Part shown: piece after piece, positions 1 through 7,070 of the stretch
How the letters are laid out: each line of letters opens with the position of its first letter
How positions within the stretch are numbered: the stretch's first letter is position 1
NCBI GenBank assembly: GCA_049999805.1
Contig: JBNGIO010006135.1
Location: 1 to 20,209, forward strand
Length of the DNA: 20,209 bases
Source of the DNA: Folioceros fuciformis
Taxonomy: Eukaryota; Anthocerotophyta; Anthocerotopsida; Anthocerotales
Direction of reading: 5' to 3'
Program-made: the position numbers and the translations under genes
The notes under the pieces: model-generated
What the model was told of the DNA's origin: nothing
Seen by the model: only the letters and a program-made list of their open reading frames with translations
Databases searched by the model: none

Positions 1-15
1 CTCAATACCGCATCA
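1..15 (+). repeat. 3' terminus of the 5' LTR of Copia I
   Basis: The first 15 bases match the last 15 of the 3' LTR (6838-6852) except for one transition, and end in CA directly before the primer binding site. Confidence 0.9.
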
Positions 16-28
16 TGGTATCAGAGCC
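16..28 (+). other. Primer binding site (initiator tRNA-Met type)
   Basis: TGGTATCAGAGCC abuts the LTR end without a spacer. This is the standard plant copia PBS, complementary to the 3' end of initiator methionine tRNA, which primes minus-strand DNA synthesis. Confidence 0.95.
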
Positions 29-44
29 ACCTATAGCGTGGATT

Positions 45-368
45 GCATTCTAGAGAATGCGCATCAAATTGTGCACATTTGGATGTGCACAAACATGTGT
101 TTTTGGCTCTTATCTTTTTAGAAATGTTCTTTAAAGATAGCCCAAAATAATCAAGAACTTAAAAACTCTGATTTTCATCTTTATAGTTGAATTTGCCTGC
201 TTTAAAATTGCATCTTGCAGATATGGTGAGCATTCTAGCGTATCTATGCCAAATTGCTATTCCAGCAATTCTGGAATAGGTGCGCTAGGACACCCGTCAG
301 ATGCTACAACTTGCAATTAGAAGGCATTTATAAAATAAAGAAAATAAGGATGCATTCTAAACGCATCC
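45..368 (+). promoter_or_regulatory. Structured 5' leader with four hairpins
   Basis: Four perfect inverted repeats lie between the PBS and ORF0. They are 45-50 with 55-60 (6 bp, 4-nt loop), 69-78 with 83-92 (10 bp, loop TTGG), 257-265 with 271-279 (9 bp, loop CAATT), and 348-353 with 363-368 (6 bp). CTAGCG at 235-240 also pairs with CGCTAG at 283-288, enclosing the third hairpin. The octamer GCATTCTA occurs at 45, 230 and 352. The 10-bp stem contains the self-complementary GTGCAC. In retroelements this region commonly carries packaging and dimerisation signals; that role is inferred here. Confidence 0.5.
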
Positions 369-1145
369 CTACAATCAGAGTTACAGCCATCACAAATGGC
401 ACAGAATGAAGGCCAGATTTGGCAACCATGGCCTGCTGAGCGGGTTCAGCGTAACCGCCCAACAAGAGGACAGCTTAATGACAGGAACGTAGCAGAACGA
501 CTTCATCAAAACACACAAGAGTGGCTTTACAGAAACCAAGACAGACCTGCTCACAGGAGTCGTCTACGCGAAGCCCACAATTTGCTGGTTTCAACACTCT
601 ACCCAGATTACCAAAACCTAATTGCTGATTCTCAAGAGCAGGTCATAGGCGCTGATCATTTGAACTTGCGCCCCAGAGTTGCTTTAGATGTTTACGGGAA
701 CCCTAATGGTTTTCTCACAACACAGCCTACACCACAAGCCACAATCACACAGATCATTTCCAGGGTGGAATCACATGCCTTGTTTGTAGACAGAAGATTT
801 GTTAATCTCAACAAAAGCGTGGCCAGTGTGAATGTGGACTTACAGGACTTGAGGGAGCAACTCTGTCATTTGGACTACAAGTTGCACGTTCTTCTGAAGC
901 CAGAACTTTTGAAGAATCCAGAATTCCGCACATTTGCTATAAGATCTGTGAAGTATACTAACGGCAGTCAACGCCTTTATAACCCACACTCTTGTCCTTC
1001 ATGTTCTACCTACGAACTCAATAGGCACATGTCAAGGAAACAGCAAATAGCAGAACAGGAAGCACAACAGGCAGCCAGTTTGCATGAGGAAGTCAGACCT
1101 TTCAACATGCTAGCTGCCCTTTTGTAGCTTTGTCTCTGCATACAG
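226..1145 (+). other. Possible intron removing ORF0 to make a gag mRNA
   Basis: A candidate donor ATG|GTGAGC lies at 225/226 in the leader. Pyrimidine-rich acceptors lie between ORF0 and gag: TTTGTCTCTGCATACAG ending at 1145 and TTTTCATTTCCCTCTAG ending at 1170, followed by the gag ATG at 1181. Splicing would take ORF0 out and bring gag close to the cap. This is inferred from motifs only. Confidence 0.3.
396..1127 (+). CDS. ORF0: extra protein encoded upstream of gag in Copia I, family not recognised
   Basis: This is an intact 243-codon ORF between leader and gag, where copia elements normally have only leader. I do not recognise the family. The protein is basic and Arg/Gln-rich at the N-terminus (about residues 1-55). 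A mixed central part includes a likely amphipathic helix around 'VNVDLQDLREQLCHLDYKLH'. Near the C-terminus is a CPSC motif followed by NRH, then a Gln/Glu/Ala-rich helix. I see no signal peptide or membrane span. The ATG at 396 has C at -3 and G at +4, with several upstream ATGs, while the gag ATG at 1181 has a stronger context. The frame has no stops although gag-pol has two lesions. It could be a captured host fragment, a split gag segment or an accessory protein. That it is a real ORF is fairly sure; its function is unknown. Confidence 0.65.
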   Translation: MAQNEGQIWQPWPAERVQRNRPTRGQLNDRNVAERLHQNTQEWLYRNQDRPAHRSRLREAHNLLVSTLYPDYQNLIADSQEQVIGADHLNLRPRVALDVYGNPNGFLTTQPTPQATITQIISRVESHALFVDRRFVNLNKSVASVNVDLQDLREQLCHLDYKLHVLLKPELLKNPEFRTFAIRSVKYTNGSQRLYNPHSCPSCSTYELNRHMSRKQQIAEQEAQQAASLHEEVRPFNMLAALL

Positions 1146-1180
1146 GCCAGTAGTTTTCATTTCCCTCTAGACCTCCAGCA

Positions 1181-2578
1181 ATGGGAGACACAGCCTCTTC
1201 ATCATTTGTGGGAGGTGGGGAAAGCTTTAAGGAGAAAGACAGGTTCGATGGATGCCAATATGACATCTGGGTTATGCGCATGAAAGGCGCACTCCAAAGT
1301 AGAAAACTGTGGAAAACAACACAAGGGTTAGATAAAGCACAAGTAGCAGAAACATCTCAGGAAAAGGAGGCACGTGAGCAGAGAAATGAAGCTGCTATGT
1401 ACCTCATAAGAAGTGGACTCACAGCCGACATGATGCATCAAACATCAGGTTGTGAAACTGCTAAAGCAATCTGGGACCGCCTGGAAGAGCTATATGCTGG
1501 AAGAAATTCTGCCAGTCAACTATCAGCCCTTAGTAACCTTCAGCAGTGTAAGATGCGTGAAGGAGAATCTGTAGAGAAGCATATCATGACCTTCAGAACC
1601 TTAGTCTCCAAGCTAGAACAAGCTACTGGCGAAACAATCAAGGATGAGATGCTAACACTTTACCTGTTACTCTCATTACCTCCCTCCTGGTCACATTTTG
1701 TGACATCAATTCATGCATCCCAGTTACAGGTAGCTAAATTGGCTAAGTTAGCTGACCTCAAAACACCAGAATTAACATTTGCAGAACTTGTAGGGTCACT
1801 CCTGGAAGAGGAGGCGACAAGAGGTGTATCAGGCAGGCGTGCTGGCAAGCAGCAAGCGCTGTTTACATCCAACCGTGGTCGAGGTGGTGCAAGACCATAC
1901 TCCAGAGGCGGTGGATCTGGTTCCTCACGAAGTGGCAGCTCGCAAGGAGGCCACTCATCACAATCTGCAAATAGGAAAAATAAGAAATCAGGGACCTGCA
2001 ACTGGTGCAAAATCCCTGGTCACTGGGAGAGGGATTGCAGGAAAAAGCAAGCAGGCTTACCTTGCAAGGAGGGAAGTACTGAGACTAATGTTGTGGTCAA
2101 AAGGCAACCATCGCCATCAGCGCTCATGGTTGGGATAGAGGGGTATGCTGACTATATCTCTTCACCCACATGTCTGTCAGCTAAAACAACTGCTGGACGG
2201 TATAAAGAGTGGTACCTTGATACAGGAGCCACTGCTCACATGTGCTTCAACAGAAATGCTTTCAAAACATACAGGTCAGCTAAGGACCAGTATGTTTACC
2301 TAGGTGATAACAGATCACTAATCTCTCCAGGTATAGGGACTGTTGAGTTGCCTGTGCCTTCTGGAGTCATGCTTCTACTTATGGATGTGTATTATGTTCT
2401 TGAGATGACACGCAACCTCATTTCTGTTAGACGTCTCAACATAGACAATAACAGTCATATACTGTTCACAAACACAGAGTGTAAGGTGATAGATGCCTTT
2501 AATCCCAGCAAAGTCCTAGCTTACGGGTCCTCAGAACATGACCTGTTTCGCTTGCATACCAAGGGTGAGACAGTGTAG
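1181..2578 (+). CDS. gag-pol: Copia I Gag and aspartic protease part of the polyprotein
   Basis: The 465-codon ORF encodes nucleocapsid and protease. The N-terminal gag domain has the plant copia pattern (FDGCQYDIWVMRMKGAL near residues 23-39, then helices to about residue 215). A Gly/Ser/Arg-rich linker at about 225-270 leads to a CCHC zinc knuckle, CNWCKIPGHWERDC, at residues 273-286. The protease active site is DTGA starting at Asp347 in WYLDTGATAHMC. The start ATG has G at -3 and G at +4. The frame ends at TAG 2576-2578, but the same frame continues without stops into the integrase, so the TAG splits one ancestral polyprotein. CAG to TAG is the simplest explanation; a programmed readthrough stop is not excluded. 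Confidence 0.93.
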   Translation: MGDTASSSFVGGGESFKEKDRFDGCQYDIWVMRMKGALQSRKLWKTTQGLDKAQVAETSQEKEAREQRNEAAMYLIRSGLTADMMHQTSGCETAKAIWDRLEELYAGRNSASQLSALSNLQQCKMREGESVEKHIMTFRTLVSKLEQATGETIKDEMLTLYLLLSLPPSWSHFVTSIHASQLQVAKLAKLADLKTPELTFAELVGSLLEEEATRGVSGRRAGKQQALFTSNRGRGGARPYSRGGGSGSSRSGSSQGGHSSQSANRKNKKSGTCNWCKIPGHWERDCRKKQAGLPCKEGSTETNVVVKRQPSPSALMVGIEGYADYISSPTCLSAKTTAGRYKEWYLDTGATAHMCFNRNAFKTYRSAKDQYVYLGDNRSLISPGIGTVELPVPSGVMLLLMDVYYVLEMTRNLISVRRLNIDNNSHILFTNTECKVIDAFNPSKVLAYGSSEHDLFRLHTKGETV

Positions 2579-4354
2579 TCTCATCTCACACATGAGGACT
2601 CCCCTGCCTCTGCACAACAGATAGCAAAGACTAAGTTGTGGCACGCACGTCTAGGTCACCCACACAGCAGCAAGTTGCAGATATTAGCTGCTAGTGACCT
2701 CTATGCTGATGGTTCTATAGGCAAGTTAGTACCCTTACCTCTTTGTGAGCCATGTGTCCTGGCTAAGTGCCATCAAGCAGCTTTCAAGAATAAAGCTCCT
2801 CACAGGGCTTCAGAAGTCCTGGAGCTGGCTCACACAGATCTGTGTGGCCCCTTGTCTAAGCCTTCTCTTGGTGGTGGGAGATACTTCCTTACCTTCACAG
2901 ATGACAAAACACGTTTTGTCAGTGCTTACATTCTTAACGCTAAAAGTGATTGCTTCTCACACTTCAAAGCTTACCTTAAGTTTGCAGAACGCTGGACAGG
3001 GAAGCAATTGAAAACCCTACGTTCAGACAACGGTGGGGAATTTACCTCACATGAATTCCAGGCTTTCTGCACTGAAGAAGGAATTGGTCGGCAGCTAACA
3101 GTTGTGTATACCCCTCAACAGAACGGGGTCGCAGAGCACATGAACCTTACTTTGCAAGAGATGACCTCCTCATTGTTGAACCATGCTCACCTCCCTTTGT
3201 CCTACTGGGAAGAGGCCCTCACAACTGCTGTTTACCTAAGAAACAGGTTGCCCACTAATGTTGTCCAAGGAATGACTCCCTACGAAGCATTTTATGGACA
3301 CAAGCCCAAGATCCTTCATCTCAGGACATTTGGCTGTGTAGCTTATGCCTTTGTTCCTAAGAAAAAGCGCAAGAAGCTGCAGCACAAGGCCAGAAAGTTG
3401 CTGATGTTAGGTTATACTGAAGGCATCAAGGCATATAAACTGTATGATGTGCCTACAAATACTGTTACATACTCCAGGAGTGTTACCTTCGATGAACACA
3501 GTTTCTGGCCAGTGGGAGCTTCTGATGACACTGATTCTCCAGATGACAATTGGGAATCTCTTGACCAGGATGTCTCATATTTTGATGGCCTCCCTGCGGA
3601 CGTTGCTCCTGCAGGTGGGGAACATCAGGATCCGCCCACACATGAGGATGAATCTGCACATCAGGATGAACCTGAATTTGACGTTGCTGATCTAGTGCAG
3701 CAGCAACATCCTCGTGAGCCCTTACCTCCACTTGATGAGGAAGAGGTCATTGCAGTAGAGTCTGATTCTGACGATGCTGCAGATGAGGTCGCTCTTGACA
3801 TCCAGGAACCACAGTATGCGCAGCCTGATCCACCTGCTGCTCCACCTGAACCCCGTTATCCCCAGCGTGAACGTCGTCCTCCCAACCTCTATCAATCTTT
3901 TGATTTCAGGTCACCTCAAGCACATGCTGCTTTACTTGATCCCCTTGAACCACAGTCATATGAGGAAGCTCTCCGGAGGCCTGATTCTGCAGAATGGAAG
4001 AATGCAATTCAGGCTGAATATGACTCATTGATTAAAAACGGGACTTGGGAATTGGCCAAGTTACCTCCAGGTCGAAAGATGGTATCCTGCAAATGGGTAT
4101 TCAAGCTCAAGGTCAAAGCTGATGGTACTTTCGACAGATATAAAGCTCGGCTAGTTGCACGAGGCTTTACACAAGTACCAGGGCTTGATTATTTTGAAAC
4201 ATACGCACCTGTTGTAAAGATGGCCACCTTTCGTACCATATGTGCTATAGCAGCACACAAAGACTACGAATTGCAGATGTTCGACGTCAAGACAGCCTTC
4301 CTACATGGAAGGCTAGACACTGAGATCTACATGCAGCAGGGGGCTATGAGGTAA
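2579..4354 (+). CDS. gag-pol: Copia I integrase and N-terminal half of reverse transcriptase (same frame as gag, after TAG)
   Basis: This continues the gag frame directly after the TAG at 2576. The GAG-pre-integrase zinc domain has WHARLGH and CEPC. The integrase catalytic triad is present: Asp at 2837 (HTDLCGPL), Asp at 3026 (RSDNGGEF) and Glu at 3134 (NGVAEHMN), with 35 residues between the second Asp and the Glu, the DD35E spacing. An acidic linker (about 3500-3800) precedes PQRERRPPNLY and the RT start. RT begins at KWVFKLK and includes the first catalytic Asp in FDVKTAFLHG. The frame is lost at a GGGGG run (4339-4343), where the homologous frame resumes one base back. It ends at TAA 4352-4354. 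Confidence 0.93.
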   Translation, partial: SHLTHEDSPASAQQIAKTKLWHARLGHPHSSKLQILAASDLYADGSIGKLVPLPLCEPCVLAKCHQAAFKNKAPHRASEVLELAHTDLCGPLSKPSLGGGRYFLTFTDDKTRFVSAYILNAKSDCFSHFKAYLKFAERWTGKQLKTLRSDNGGEFTSHEFQAFCTEEGIGRQLTVVYTPQQNGVAEHMNLTLQEMTSSLLNHAHLPLSYWEEALTTAVYLRNRLPTNVVQGMTPYEAFYGHKPKILHLRTFGCVAYAFVPKKKRKKLQHKARKLLMLGYTEGIKAYKLYDVPTNTVTYSRSVTFDEHSFWPVGASDDTDSPDDNWESLDQDVSYFDGLPADVAPAGGEHQDPPTHEDESAHQDEPEFDVADLVQQQHPREPLPPLDEEEVIAVESDSDDAADEVALDIQEPQYAQPDPPAAPPEPRYPQRERRPPNLYQSFDFRSPQAHAALLDPLEPQSYEEALRRPDSAEWKNAIQAEYDSLIKNGTWELAKLPPGRKMVSCKWVFKLKVKADGTFDRYKARLVARGFTQVPGLDYFETYAPVVKMATFRTICAIAAHKDYELQMFDVKTAFLHGRLDTEIYMQQGAMR

Positions 4355-5535
4355 AAGGGAAAGAGGACCATGTCCTGCAACTTATAAAAACGCTGTATGG
4401 CCTCAAACAGTCAGCACTAAAGTGGAATGAGGCTCTTGATGAAGTGGTTCTAGCTTTAGGCTTCATCAAGTGTAAGGCTGATGGGAGCCTCTACGTATAC
4501 AGGAAAGGGGACACTTTATGCTATTTAGCAGTCTATGTGGATGACCTGATCATAGCCTGCAATAGTGGAGCATACATAACCAAGCTCAATCTATTACTGG
4601 CAGAGAAATTTGAGATGACCAATCTAGGTCCTCTGCAGAGTTGCCTAGGGGTTCACATACAAAGGAACAGGGACAAGAGGGTCATAACCCTTACCCAGCC
4701 TAAGTACTTACTTGACAGTGCAGAACAGATGGGTTTAAAAGACGCGAAACCTGCTTCTACCCCACTACCTACAGGACTCAAGCTTAGCCGCAACATGTGC
4801 CCTGAGACACAACAAGAGAAAGAAGCTATGAGTAACATCCCATACAGAAGAGGAGTTGGTAAATTAATCTATGCTTCTAATACAACTAGGCCCGACATTT
4901 CTTTTGCCACTAGCTGCCTGTCCCAGTATCTTGAGAATCCAGGGCAGGAGCATTGGCAGTGTTTGAAAAGGGTATTCAGATACCTAAAGGGGACCTATGA
5001 TGTGGGACTTAAGTATGAATATAGTCCCGAGGCTCTAGACCTAGTAGTTTACACAGACTCTTATTATGCTGGTGATATTGACTCTAGAAGGTCAGTGTCA
5101 GGCTATGTAGTAAGCTTTGCTGGAGGGCCCATATGCTGGAGTAGCAAAAAGCAACCCACTGTAGCCACCTCAAGCACAGAGGCTGAGTATCGGGTGTTAA
5201 CAGCAGCAGCTAAGGAAGTAATCTGGCTCAAACTACTGTTCAAGGAAATGGGACTGAACCTTTCTACATGCACAAGTGTTAAGACCGACAATCAGGGCTC
5301 TATGGCACTTGCTAAAAACCCAGTGTTCCATTCAAGGATTAAACATGTTGAAGTAGAGTACCATTTTATACGGGAACAAGTGTCTGCAGGCAAGATTGTG
5401 CTAGAATATGTTCCCATAGCTGACAACCCTGCAGACATACTTACGAAAGCACTGGGGAGAGACCTGCACACCAGACACCTAAAAGGTCTAGGGTTAGGGA
5501 AGTCTGAAGACTTCTTGCAACCTCACAAAGTCTGA
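4342..5535 (+). CDS. gag-pol: Copia I reverse transcriptase C-terminal half and RNase H (shifted frame)
   Basis: RT resumes here in the frame reached by a -1 shift at the G tract: YEVKGKE, then YGLKQSALKWN, then the catalytic YVDD at 4534-4545 in AVYVDDLIIAC. RNase H follows with its conserved acidic positions visible in VVYTDSYYAGD, SSTEAEYR and KTDNQGSMALAKNP. The C-terminus has the usual ADILTKAL motif before the stop at 5533-5535. I begin the entry at 4342 because homology, not an ATG, defines the segment. A one-base deletion from six to five G is the simplest cause; programmed -1 shifting is not known for plant copia pol at this site. RT and RNase H motifs look otherwise intact. Confidence 0.93.
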   Translation, partial: GYEVKGKEDHVLQLIKTLYGLKQSALKWNEALDEVVLALGFIKCKADGSLYVYRKGDTLCYLAVYVDDLIIACNSGAYITKLNLLLAEKFEMTNLGPLQSCLGVHIQRNRDKRVITLTQPKYLLDSAEQMGLKDAKPASTPLPTGLKLSRNMCPETQQEKEAMSNIPYRRGVGKLIYASNTTRPDISFATSCLSQYLENPGQEHWQCLKRVFRYLKGTYDVGLKYEYSPEALDLVVYTDSYYAGDIDSRRSVSGYVVSFAGGPICWSSKKQPTVATSSTEAEYRVLTAAAKEVIWLKLLFKEMGLNLSTCTSVKTDNQGSMALAKNPVFHSRIKHVEVEYHFIREQVSAGKIVLEYVPIADNPADILTKALGRDLHTRHLKGLGLGKSEDFLQPHKV

Positions 5536-5554
5536 AAAACATAAAAGGCTATGC

Positions 5555-6369
5555 CTAGTAATCCCAGCTGCCACGAGAGCTGGAATTGTTGCTTTCCACC
5601 TGAATCGAATCAGGGGTCTTGGGGGAGTTGTCCTCATCACTGTCTGAACCACTGAATCTTGTCTCTGGCTCACTGCTGTTGGTGAAGCTTTCGCCAGACT
5701 GTGAGCTGTGGCTTTTAGAAAATGCAAAGCGAACTTCCTCACGAATTCGCTGTTCAGACCCTGCATATGGTGACAGCAACAGTATTGTTACGAGCAGTGG
5801 GAGCAAGGCATAAACATGACTGCTAAACGGCAATCTACACATACGTAAATCACATGAAGGACGTTATACTTACAGTAAAAGCTGACTATGTGCCCTGGAA
5901 ATTCTTTGCAGGGCTTCACCTTGACCCGCTTCATAAGGATGCGGCTGAAACGGCATCTGTATCATAGCGAGGTGCCAGGATTGCGCATGCTTCCCAAACC
6001 CACTATCTTAGTTTCCTCCAGATAGTTGATCACTTTCGGAAACAGCAGGGGATTTGGAAGCTGGCCTTCAGTCTTAGCATATTCGTATTCAGGCTCTGAA
6101 CGGGCACCTCTGGCAGACCTGGAACTTGAAGCAGCATGCCGAGACGGCTCTGGCATCACAGTCGTAACAGCTATCTCGCAGCCTCTCGCAGATCCTCTTC
6201 CTCGGCCGCTGCCCCGGGGACGACCTCTCGGACGTTTAGCTGGTTGCTCTTCAGATTCGCTTGTGTTCCTGACAGGTGTCCGAGCCGCTTTGGGTGCGAA
6301 TTGCCCCTTGCTGTTACGCACATAGGTGCGCTGCTTGTGGGGCGCTGCATCTTCAGAGGAAGACGGCAT
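5555..6369 (-). pseudogene. Antisense accessory gene of Copia I: AT-hook, acidic-tail protein with one intron and one internal TGA
   Basis: The gene is encoded opposite to gag-pol between the pol stop and the 3' LTR. The likely start is ATG 6369-6367 (protein begins MPSSSEDAAPHKQRTYVRNS). An AT-hook core, KRPRGRPRG, lies at residues 45-53 (6237-6211), followed by an RG-rich stretch. After 135 codons a TGA (5964-5962) interrupts the frame, but it stays open for 29 more codons (including RFSRILMKRVKVKPCKEF) to a consensus donor at 5874/5873. The 113-bp intron ends at 5761, and the frame resumes in phase to a Ser/Asp/Glu-rich tail (SGSDSDEDNSPKTPDS) and a stop at 5557-5555. The TGA fits C-to-T in CGA. 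AT-hooks bind the minor groove of AT-rich DNA, so chromatin binding is a reasonable inference. The family is not recognised. Only 19 bp separate its stop from that of pol. Confidence 0.6.
5761..5873 (-). other. Intron of the antisense gene
   Basis: On the minus strand the donor is TTTTACT|GTAAGTAT (GT at 5873-5872) and the acceptor is CACCATATGCAG|GGTCTG (AG ending at 5761), preceded by a pyrimidine-rich tract. The length is 113 bp, typical of short plant introns. Removing it joins the two open segments in phase: 29 codons plus 1 nt upstream, 2 nt plus 68 codons (stop included) downstream. Because the gene is antisense, splicing of the sense genomic RNA cannot remove this intron during retrotransposition. 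Confidence 0.6.
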
Positions 6370-6611
6370 CTTGAGCAGGAAAATCTCGAGCCTGAGCTGA
6401 ACGATAAGCGAAAGGGTGAAAACGAGGTTTAAAAGGGAGGCGCACCTCAGTACGAGGGACTGCATGCTGGCTGCCTCCATAGCACCTCCAAGCGTGAGAT
6501 AGATCGTAATGGATTGCAGCGTACGCAGAAGTGAAGGCACCGAAGCTGAAGTGACAGTCACAAGGGGCACGAACTGAAGTTCTAGAAGACTGTTAACCAC
6601 TCAACTTGCTT

Positions 6612-6624
6612 CAACAAGTGGGAG
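6612..6624 (+). other. Polypurine tract of Copia I
   Basis: CAACAAGTGGGAG ends directly before the LTR TG. AAGTGGGAG is the usual plant copia PPT core, the primer for plus-strand synthesis. Confidence 0.85.
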
Positions 6625-6852
6625 TGACGAAATAAGGGTTGTTAGTGTGTTATCAGCATGTTAAGTAGTTAAGTACATTAAGTTAAGTTATATCAGCTTA
6701 CCCTTTCATTAGGCTTACGTCCTTTAGATGAACAGTCATACCTTTTCAGGTTTTTAGTTTTAGTTTGCTTTTCTGCATAAGCACTTACCTTTCTTTAATG
6801 TATGTAAGATGCAATTATATTAATTGATCTGCGTTATCTCAATACCGCGTCA
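6625..6852 (+). repeat. 3' LTR of Copia I (228 bp)
   Basis: It starts TGACGA straight after the PPT and ends GCGTCA, giving TGACG...CGTCA inverted ends, and its last 15 bp match the 5' LTR remnant. A short LTR is normal for copia. Read on the minus strand it contains an AATTAATATAATT stretch (near 6820) and a consensus donor GGTAAGTGC (6789-6781), so an antisense transcript could start and be spliced here. Confidence 0.9.
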
Positions 6853-6935
6853 TTAAGGACAATTTTGAGAGGTACTGATGATTGCTGATGATTGTTGGTA
6901 GGGGCAACTAGCCTTGTCCAAGGGGTAGCAAGAAA
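6853..6935. other. Flank after Copia I, no feature
   Basis: This is the 3' flank of the element, beginning TTAAG (candidate target duplication, untestable here). TGATGATTGCTGATGATTG near 6877-6895 is a short local duplication. I see no coding signal. Confidence 0.5.
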
Positions 6936-7070
6936 TTAGGGTTAGGATTAGGTTAGAGTTAGGCTTGGCTTAGGTTGCTCTTAGGATTAGGTCGAACTAA
7001 GATTAGGTCAGAGTTAGGGTTAGGTTAGGTCAGAATTAGGTTTAGGTCAGAGTTAGGGCGGCTTAGGTTA
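6936..7070 (+). repeat. Degenerate TTAGG/TTAGGG-like repeat tract
   Basis: About 135 bp made of TTAGG, TTAGGG and longer variants, with TTAGGTCAGAGTTAGGG recurring. The unit length drifts and insertions of 5-12 bp separate units. It resembles decayed telomere-type repeat or a microsatellite born within a retroelement; it is too irregular to be functional telomere. Confidence 0.7.

Larger units (their letters stand above)
1..6852 (+). mobile_element. Copia I: nearly complete Ty1/copia LTR retrotransposon with two extra genes
   Basis: The element has the copia order PBS, gag, protease, integrase, RT, RNase H, polypurine tract and LTR. Its 5' LTR is cut by the window edge and only the last 15 bp remain. 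The termini are matching inverted pentamers, TGACG at the start of the 3' LTR and CGTCA at its end. The visible end of the 5' LTR differs from the 3' LTR at one base (CGCATCA against CGCGTCA). Internal length is about 6.6 kb, long for copia, because of an extra ORF before gag and an antisense gene after pol. The lesions seen are one TAG, one frameshift and one TGA in the antisense gene. The target duplication cannot be tested because the 5' flank is missing; the 3' flank begins TTAAG. Confidence 0.95.

Noticed and set aside
4339-4354. Programmed frameshift site in RT
   Set aside because: No slippery heptamer of known type and no clear downstream structure; its location inside RT would disrupt every product.
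5555-5842. Minus-strand ORF with an apparent signal peptide (leucine-rich start) and acidic tail
   Set aside because: The leucine-rich start is translated intron, including its pyrimidine tract. The exon frame enters by splicing, so a secreted product is unlikely.
6370-6600. Hydrophobic N-terminal extension of the antisense ORF (77 residues before the ATG at 6369)
   Set aside because: Its pyrimidine-rich composition and a good acceptor before the downstream ATG suggest leader or intron, not a membrane domain.
6936-7070. Functional telomere end
   Set aside because: Repeats are irregular and interstitial, with retroelement DNA on both sides.
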